Translations under genes and position numbers: made by a program | NCBI GenBank assembly: GCA_002633005.1 | Contig: NMRA01000079.1 | Location: 413,413-475,412, forward strand | DNA length: 62,000 nucleotides | Reading direction: 5' to 3' | DNA from: Phoronis australis | Taxonomy: Eukaryota; Phoronida; Phoronidae | Notes under the pieces: model-generated | What the model was told of the DNA's origin: nothing | What the model saw: only the letters and a program-made list of their open reading frames with translations | Databases searched by the model: none | In this document: positions 36,301 through 45,300 of the stretch, one piece after another | How positions within the stretch are numbered: position 1 is the first letter of the stretch | How the letters are laid out: every line of letters begins with the position of its first letter

Positions 36301-39300
36301 CCTAAATAGTATCCCTGAATAGAATTCCTAAATAGTGTTTCAAAGTAGCATTCCTAATAGTATTCTAAAATAGCGTTCCTTAAGAACATTCATAAGTAAC
36401 ATTGATCCTAAATAACGTTCCTAAATAGCATTCTATTAGAATGTTAAACTTTCTAAAGTACCTTCCTAAATAGCCTTCTGAAATAACATTCCTAATTACC
36501 CATGGTAACAATGTGTATCAAATGGAGTTTATTGATTGATTCAACATGGAGATTGGCAACTCCCAACTCGATTTATTTCCCTTGTTCCAAGTTTGTGTTG
36601 TATGCGACTTTGGAATGTTACCCATTTGATAAATTTTGTCATTTGCAACAGCAAACGCAGTGTAGTATGATGAGGGGTCATTGTATGTGTCTTTCGTCAA
36701 AACATGAAATTTCTTGGTGATCAGTAACGTTTTTGCTGTTTTTGATGATCAAGACTGTTTGTTGTTTGTTGTTTCTTGATGTCTAAGCCTGTTTTTGTTG
36801 TTTCTTGGCGATCAGACTTGTTTTTTGTTATTTCAGCCCGACATAGGAGGTCTGATATTCTTTGCATGAAATCATTTTAGTGTTGGTGGAAGGAATATAA
36901 ATATTAATAAGTGAAAATCAAATGATTATGAGAACCAATATTTTGTTGCCGAGAGCGACAACAACATCTTGTTATTACTCGTTGTTTGCTGCAAGATATT
37001 GCAGGTTTGTGGTCGTTGGCTGTATTAATACATTTAAGTTTCAATTCTACAAATTGCAGCTGTGAGTAAGCAGTTGGGAATATCTGAAGCTTTCAAAACC
37101 TTTTGGTGTATGTCTGCTTACAAAACACTGCCGTACCAAGTGCACGGCAAAGCCTCACTTTGTTTTAAAGCGGCTAAGTATACACAAGCGTTATATTCAA
37201 AAAGCATACTTATTTAGTCCACTTTTCACCGTAAAAGTGGTCTTGGTTTCTTGCTCAGATGAGAATTGATTTTTGGTCTTTCAAAGAACTGATAGTTCTT
37301 AATAGCTTGAGACCATAGTCGTCGCATCAAATGACACGCCTTGACAAGTCAACTTCTAGATATTGTATCAACCAATGACAAACTGTCAGTTCCTTCTAAG
37401 TCCCAAAATTGCACCTTTTCTTATAAAGAACACTTTGAGACCTATTTCATAATGGTAAGTGGTCTGAAGTTGGTGTTTGTGACGGAAGGTTGGTTTATTG
37501 CCGAGTTAAGAGCTTTGGGAGATTTTGTTGCATGTTTTGCTTTTTCGTTTTGCATGTTCTGTTGTCACATGGCCTGGTGATGTTCATTGTAGCTGTAAGC
37601 CGTGTCCCGTTGGCTGCTTGAACTGTAGTGGGCCGGCAGATGGAGACTGCCTGCTCTGTGCTCATGGTTCTTTCTTGTTGAATGGCAGCTGTCTGTTTGA
37701 ATGTGACATGGATGGTTACTATGAAGACAACCAATCAGATGTCTGGATCTGCGGAAGGTAGGCTTAGAGGCTGGGTTACATAATGTTAATAATTTATGCG
37801 TGCTAGGCATTCCATGTTGGATTTTGGTTGGATCTCTTTACATTTCAGACTTTTTACTGAGTGTGTGAGTATTTTGGCTTGTCTAGTAAGTCCAGGAGAC
37901 TTTTTAAGCAAATCATAGTATGCCCCTGGAAATCGCTTCACACATTCACTCCATCCTATCCATCCACTGCTAAGACTGACGTCTGGGTCGGATTCGTGAA
38001 AAGTGACTCAAGTGAAAGATTTGGTCTTACACTCCTCATGACTATTTCTGAACAATAGTATTATCTCACTTGAGCCAAAGTGCAGAGTCTCAGAATATGC
38101 ACATAAAGTTTCTGCTAATTCCACTTTTGCATACTAAGATGTTCTCACAAACAGGACTTTATGATTTTTGAAGAAAAAAACTCAGAAGTTCCATAAAATG
38201 AAAATGAAATGATAATTAAGGAACCTGTAACTGCATTAATTTTTTTGGATTTCATCTTAGTTATGGCTGTTTATGAAATTCATTAGTAACTGCGCTTTTC
38301 CCAATGTTCCAGGTGCCACCCCTCCTGCCTGACCTGCACTGGATCCAATGAGACTGACTGTTCTAGTTGTGCAGACGGGCTGCCAGCCCAGGAGGGTAGG
38401 TGTAGCCGTGTTTCTACTCTGGCCCCAGGGACCTCATCACAGGCACAGTGTTCTCCAGGTAATATGCCTAAGACTGGAGCAAAATATTTATCTGCCTGAC
38501 AATAGATGGCACCACAATTTCATATTTTAGTCATTGTTTAGTGAGAGTGAATTAAATGTTTATTTGTTTAAAAGTTAAGCCAAATTGGCATTTTCAAAGG
38601 TTGTTTAACGCAGAGGGTGTAAATGACTGGTATTTACAAAATGTGTATGGAAATCATCTTTTGAGAGTGAAAATCGACTGTTTGGAAATAAATATGCTTA
38701 ATAGAAGGAGGACGTTGTCTGCCAAAACAGAACCACGTTTTGTATAGTACTATGCTTTTGAAAAATGTTTATAGTTATGGGCAATTCTGATATTATTTGT
38801 GAGATTGTTTAGTATATCAATGGGGTGTCTTAGATTTCTTTCTGTATTCTAGGGTTATTCCTTGGCGTTGAATCATATCTTGCCATAGTCCTAATTATTC
38901 ATTAGCGTGCATGTAAGACCACCGTAGGCCAGTGCTGGTGAGTCCACATAGAGATTACTTCACGAGTCAGCGTAACCCATAGGAACAAAGGCTAAACGTC
39001 ACGTAATTTACAGCTGCCTATCTAACTTACGCCTTGCCTATGGACATGTTTTGCTTGTCTCGTTCATTAAAGTCGAGGGGAAAAGCCGCAACAGTCATTT
39101 AGGCGATTAGTCATTGTTAGCTTTTCAAAGCTGATGTATGCTTAAGCTATCGAAATTTTAGTTTTTAATAAATGTGGTGGTAGAGTATAGAGAGCGCAGA
39201 GTTTAGTAAACCAGTTCCTAACATGGTTAATTGGATATTCAGGTGTTGTATTCACTTGAAGCGTTGTGAAGTGCCTGCAACACAAAACCACTCTGGTCTG

Positions 39301-42300
39301 ATTATGTAACACTGTGAATGTGATGATAAAAGTGAGTGTACCTAAGAGCAAATATAGCTACCATGAAAAGGTTGCCACTGTCATGAGAACTGCCGTGTAT
39401 GACTGGGCCTTGTGTTTGTATCATGATAGGTATGCCATGAAAAGGTTGCCACTGTCATGAGAACTGCCGTGTATGACTGGGCCTTGTGTTTGTATCATGA
39501 TAGGTATGCCATGAAAAGGTTGCCACTGTCATGAGAACTGCCGTGTATGACTGGGCCTTGTGTTTGTATCATGATAGGTATGCCATGAAAAGGTTGCCAC
39601 TGTCATGAGAACTGCCGTGTATGACTGGGCCTTGTGTTTGTATCATGATAGTTATGCCATGAAAAGGTTGCCACTGTCATGAGAACTGCCGTGTATGACT
39701 GGGCCTTGTGTTTGTATCATGATAGTTATGCGTTGTGACCCTTAACTGTTTTCAGACAATCGTAATATTCTTTAAAATGAACTTAAGCATGGTGTCTTTA
39801 AAGTTGATGGGCCCGAGTTGGCGAAAAAGAAGTTTAAAACTAAAAAACGAACGTTTCGTAAGCTATACATTGATAGAACTGTGGTCTTTACTGTGGGTAT
39901 AAAAAATCTTAAGCTTCGTGTCGACCTTGACCTTGCATTTGCTAATGATAATCACAGAAAATTGTATCGTATTCTCTAGAAATATCTGAAACATTGACAA
40001 TCAGTTGCCATGGTTGCCCTTGAGGTGTTCTTGGATAAAAATTCTAAGTGAAAACTAGTTTCCATTCCAAACAATCCAAAACCGATCAAAAATGGTAAAA
40101 ACAAAGATTCAATAACCGAAATGATGAAGTTCTTATTTATAAGTACATTCACACATGACAGCTGCTCAAAATATCTGCATACATCATCAGAGGCGTGAAG
40201 TACATGTATATTAAAGAAAAGTCTATGGTTAAATGGCATCCAAGTATTCATCATGTGACCAAAAAGACAACAAAAGCTACCGAACCTGGGGACTGTGTGA
40301 TGATTTGGATTTTTGAGCAGTGTCTGTATGTTAGAAAACAAAAGTTAATTGTTCTCTAGAACTAATCAGATTTTTTGGCTTTTTGTTGTCATTAGCTGAT
40401 CAGAAATCGATATGGGTGTTGGTATTATATCTGGTTTGTGTCTGGTATTATATCTGGTTTGTGTCTGGTATTATATCTGGTATTGTGTCTGGCATTATAT
40501 CTGATATTGTAATTAATGTTTGCAACTGTCTGGTAGCCAAATGTTTAAGGATGCACAAAAATTATTCAACTCTACTTTTTGCAGGTCACTTTAAGGATGC
40601 GTTTGATGATTGCCTACCATGTCACTACAGTTGTAATACGTGTGATGGTGCCATGTCGTCAGATTGTATTTCCTGTAAGGATAACTACACACCATCAACG
40701 GACACGTCACTCGATGACGATGATGACACGAGAGTTACTTGTAACGAGTGTCACGCGACATGTAAAACATGTAGTGGACCCGGTGCTGATGAGTGTACCT
40801 CGTGTGTGGGGAGTTCCTCACTAGAGGGCGGCAGGTGTGGGAATACATGCTCTCAAGGGTGGGTTGAGTTTATAAACGAAAACTAGTTCGTTGTCAGTGC
40901 ACACACTGCACTCACATTAGAATTGTAATTTTTATGTTGGAACACTTACTGTGTATTTTAGTGGCTTGAATTTTGGTTTTGCATTTGACTGTAAAAATAA
41001 TTCAAGTTCTGAAGTAGCACATGTAACGAGGAAGTTGTAGACGGACATCATTTTTAGCGTGTTTAACCTTAACACAACTTGTTTTGTCTTGATCCAAAGG
41101 CGCGTGCGGTCTTGCTTCCACAAAATGTACCGTGGCAGTATTTCAGCTCGTGTGTCTGACTGGAGAAAGGGTTTGGCATTTGGATTCTGTTGAAGAACAT
41201 AAAATAAGTATTTCAAGTTGTATTTATGATGAATTAATTTGTTCAGGACAAAAAATTTAATTATTGATAAAAGGGGGAGTTGTGTCTGTAATTTTGAAAT
41301 GTTTTTAATGACCAAAACCTTGATATCAAAATTAGGGACACTGTTCTCAATTCTTGTTTGGTTTATAATTGTTTTATGAAAAGTCATCTGTTTTCAGGGA
41401 ATACAAAGAATCTGATGGCTTCTGCTCTGTCTGCCACAGCTCGTGTCTGGAGTGTTCCGGTAGTCATGACAACGAATGCTTGGCCTGCGATGCCTCGATG
41501 TACCTGCATAGTGGCAGATGCATGGACAGCTGCCCCGAGGGTTACTATGGCAATGGCGGCCATCATTGTCTTCAGTGTGACCCATCCTGCAAGACTTGCT
41601 CAGGTTTGTCTCATTAAGTTTGGAATTTATTGCTAAGGTGGCAATAAACCCATCTCCCTTTGTAATAAACATACTCTGGTTGAGACCACATGCCATCATG
41701 AAAGTGATCTCAATTATTCCTTAGTCAAACTTTTTCTGGTTTGCGGGCTTGCGAATAACTAACAGTTCATTATTGCTTGAGACCGGGGCTCTTTTCAAGA
41801 AAGTGACTTAAGCTCATTTTTTACCTAGCAAGTCTAAGATTTGTCTCAACTTCCAAACTTTGAAACTTGCACACTCAGTAATAGTCAAAACTGAAACAAA
41901 ACTAAGAAGTAAAAAATAAAGTCAAACTTAAGATCTCTTTTTTGAAATGGACTTCAGACAAATTTAAGTTTTATGATCTTAAAATTGACTTAAATGTTAG
42001 ATTTATCTTAGCTAAGTCAGTTGGTTGTCACAACGTGTCTTTTTATGCACCAAGTATGGTTTCAAGGAATAACGACCTGTCAATTCCATGCAATTTAGAA
42101 AATCACTTCTCAACTTAATGTGAAACAAGTTGAGTATAGCGGCAAGTGACCTAAATCAAAAGTTTGTTTCTTGAACGGAATGCGAGTTTTTGCCACTTTA
42201 AGTAGTCTGAAGAAGTAAATTACTATATGATTGTTTGTTTGCGTAACTGTTTTGAGCAGAAGTTAGTTGAAACTGTGGCTGATTTTATTCCTTCCCAGAA

Positions 42301-45300
42301 TCTCCCGAGTACTAACATACATAAATGCGCAGAGAGTGAGTCATTACACGTATTATCTTAGCTGGAAGAAGAAGTGTCTCCCCTCGGGAGTTTTCTGCGC
42401 TAATTTATGTACCTTATGTCCATGTTTACCCATAATTCTTTCCAGTGAACAACATCACAGTTTCTGAATACAAGGATTTCTGTTACTTGCTGATCTGTTG
42501 TTATTATGGTCGTCTTTCACCGATCCTGCGTGAAACGATCATACCTTCATTAATTCATACATGTGACGGGCCACACTATCAGTGGCCACCAAGGCTTAGT
42601 TTGCCAATGCATTCGCATGTCTTAGCTTGTCACACTAACTCTGGTTTTTGGCTTTATTTGGAAAGATTTCGTCTCGCTTCTGGGTTCTTACGTTCACTGG
42701 CCTTTGCCTATCCTATTTTCGCGTGCATGTGCGATCAGTGAATACATTGTTTGTATTACATGTTTTTGGGATGTTGCATTATTGCAAATTGCAACACTAT
42801 CTTCTAAGTGGTCATAAACCAACCTTCTGCTGCCAAGGAAAAACAATTGATTAAAACGACTTTTCGCTAATGAATTTGGTCGTCACTTGCTCGATCCTTA
42901 CTCAGATGAGAAGTGATTTCTGGGCTACGGAAGAGTTGACCCCCTTTTTCCCCCGTTTCAGATAAGTCCCGTGAGACCTGCTTGTCATGTGCCAATGACC
43001 TTCAGTTGAAGGAGGGTCAGTGTGTGACCAACGGTCGTCAGGAAGTGTGCTCCTCTGGTCATTATTACGACTCGTCCCTCAAGGTAAGGCATACCCAAGA
43101 CCTATACGTGCCCTCTGCGGGCTTTACACTGAGACATCACAGAGCCAATACATTCCTTCGTTTACCTTACATCAGGGCAGCCATGATGGGGTTTATGTAA
43201 AGGATTCAGCAGGCTCAAACTAAACCAAACGACAAAATACATTGTTTTGAGAGTGGAGACAAGCATAATGTTTTATTTTCTTATTACGCAATTGTCTTTT
43301 AACAAAGGACTAGGTGTGGATAGGTGGCCACATGTTCTACTCGATTATTCATGGCTCACTGCACACAAGGGGGTAGCACTGGTTTTGTTATGAATGCAAA
43401 ATGGAGCATATTGCAAGCTTGCAGAAAACTCTGTAACGCTCAAATTGCTAGAATGCCTATTAAAACATAAACTCGTCAAATAAATGTACAAAATTAATGT
43501 GATACGCAGTGCGTTCATACATTTTACAGAAAATTTTGTCTATACATGGAAATCTTCTTTCTGTTTACAGACGTGTCACTTATGTGACATCAGTTGCAGT
43601 AAATGTGTGGGAGGTTCAAGTACCGAATGTACTGAGTGTGACAGCGACTACATTCTGACCAATGGTAAGCAAGACAAATACACTTATGTCCAAACAACTT
43701 CTTCTGGATGGTAAAGTGTATTTTACGTGACGAAATTAATTTTTCCATCCAAAAAGGTATTTATTACCGGACAGAAATTTTTGGTATACTTGACTGCTGA
43801 TGCCTTTCAGAGGTCTTCACCAGGTGGCGCTGTGCACATTATGTTATGGCAGACTGGGCTGAGTTTGTAAGCACCATCATCAGGCTTCAAAATCTGCTCT
43901 AAACTGTGATGAGGACACTTACCCACTAAGCCCAGTCTACATCATACTGTACGCAGTGCCACCTTTTGGGTTCTGAGGAAGACATCAGCTAAAGCGAAAA
44001 CCAAAAGTTTCTGTGAGATAACTATGCATTATTGGATGGAAAAATTGATTTTGTCAGAGTAGTTAAAATTAATATTAATTTTTGGGCTCCAATCAATAAC
44101 TGCATCATAAATTATTTGAAATAATTATATCTGGAAAGGCAATGCAAACCCAAGCTTTGACTGAACTCGGTAAATCATTCATAAATAAGATTTGGATGGA
44201 TAATGTCATTTAAATGCCAAGTTCTTTGCAAAACTGAGAAGTTATTAGTGCAGGTTGAAAACTGAGGTACTTTCCTGGATTCTCTTACTCATTTCCGCAA
44301 TCTACCTGTATTGGTTGGTTTTTCTGAGCTCAAAACGCTGGTCAGTGTACGAGCAAAGTTTGTTATATCAATCAATCAATCAATTTATTTCTGTAATAAA
44401 GGCCATAGGCCCACTGTACAAAAGAACAACATGTAACAAACTTAAGAGTGCAGCAAGCTATCACGGATACGAAAAGCGTAAAATACGTACATCTAACTAA
44501 TTTAGCATGCATCCAAGGATCTGTTGACTAAGACAGCCAGGGTTTGTTAATAGGCCATGATGTAGACTGTATTGTGCATTTATTTAGTACTAGTTATGGA
44601 GAGGTTCTGTATTGCCTGATTATTGGCTGCAATGTCTCATAATATTTGAATCCGTGCACAAGCATGAAGTTAGTTCAAATCATCTGTTGTTGCATTATCT
44701 CTTAAAAAACATTAAGTTAAAGATTAATTTTCTGTCTCAGCTCATGAATTCTGGTTAGTCGTTCAGAATTCAGGTGGTCCTTCTGTCACGATGAGTTGAA
44801 TTGGGCTTGTCCCAGTGGGTAACTAAGATAGCTAGGATTTTCTATTTTACTGATGTCAAACAATTTGTTAGGTGAATTAAGAGCCAGTCAATAGTAAAAT
44901 GTTATTATATTGTCGTTAAAATTAATAACAGATATTTGAACGGGAAACCGTGTGGTTTTTAAGGTGCTACATTTTTTACTCACATCTCAAAAACTTTGTT
45001 TTTGTGCAAATACTGTTGGTATTGGTCAGTGCTGTATCATTTCAGACGATAATCTACGAACCATTTCAACTGTTTTAGGTGAGTGCCTTTCTATGACGAG
45101 CGCGGAAAATCGTGATAGTGGGTACAACCTGGCCACTACAGTTTCACCCGCACACACGCAAAATGCCAAGCCACAGCTTATCGAAAATGAATCGACCAAT
45201 CAGGAAGAAGACAGTGATGATGACATGGACAACTACACGACAAACGATAGGACCCATAATTCTGTTGATCACGCTAGGATACGAACTGCGTCCACCATCA

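Larger units (their letters stand above)
37758..41397 (+). other. PCSK5-like: Introns 17 to 19
   Basis: Intron 17 (37758-38312) and intron 19 (40859-41397) show nothing. Intron 18 (38459-40584) holds a 74-bp minisatellite (39361-39730) and a TGGTATTATATCTGG repeat at about 40418-40505. Confidence 0.8.
43084..45078 (+). other. PCSK5-like: Introns 21 and 22
   Basis: Intron 21 (43084-43570) shows nothing clear. Intron 22 (43665-45078) contains a large fold-back element (43738-44046) and a LINE-like tail (44366-44480). Confidence 0.8.
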
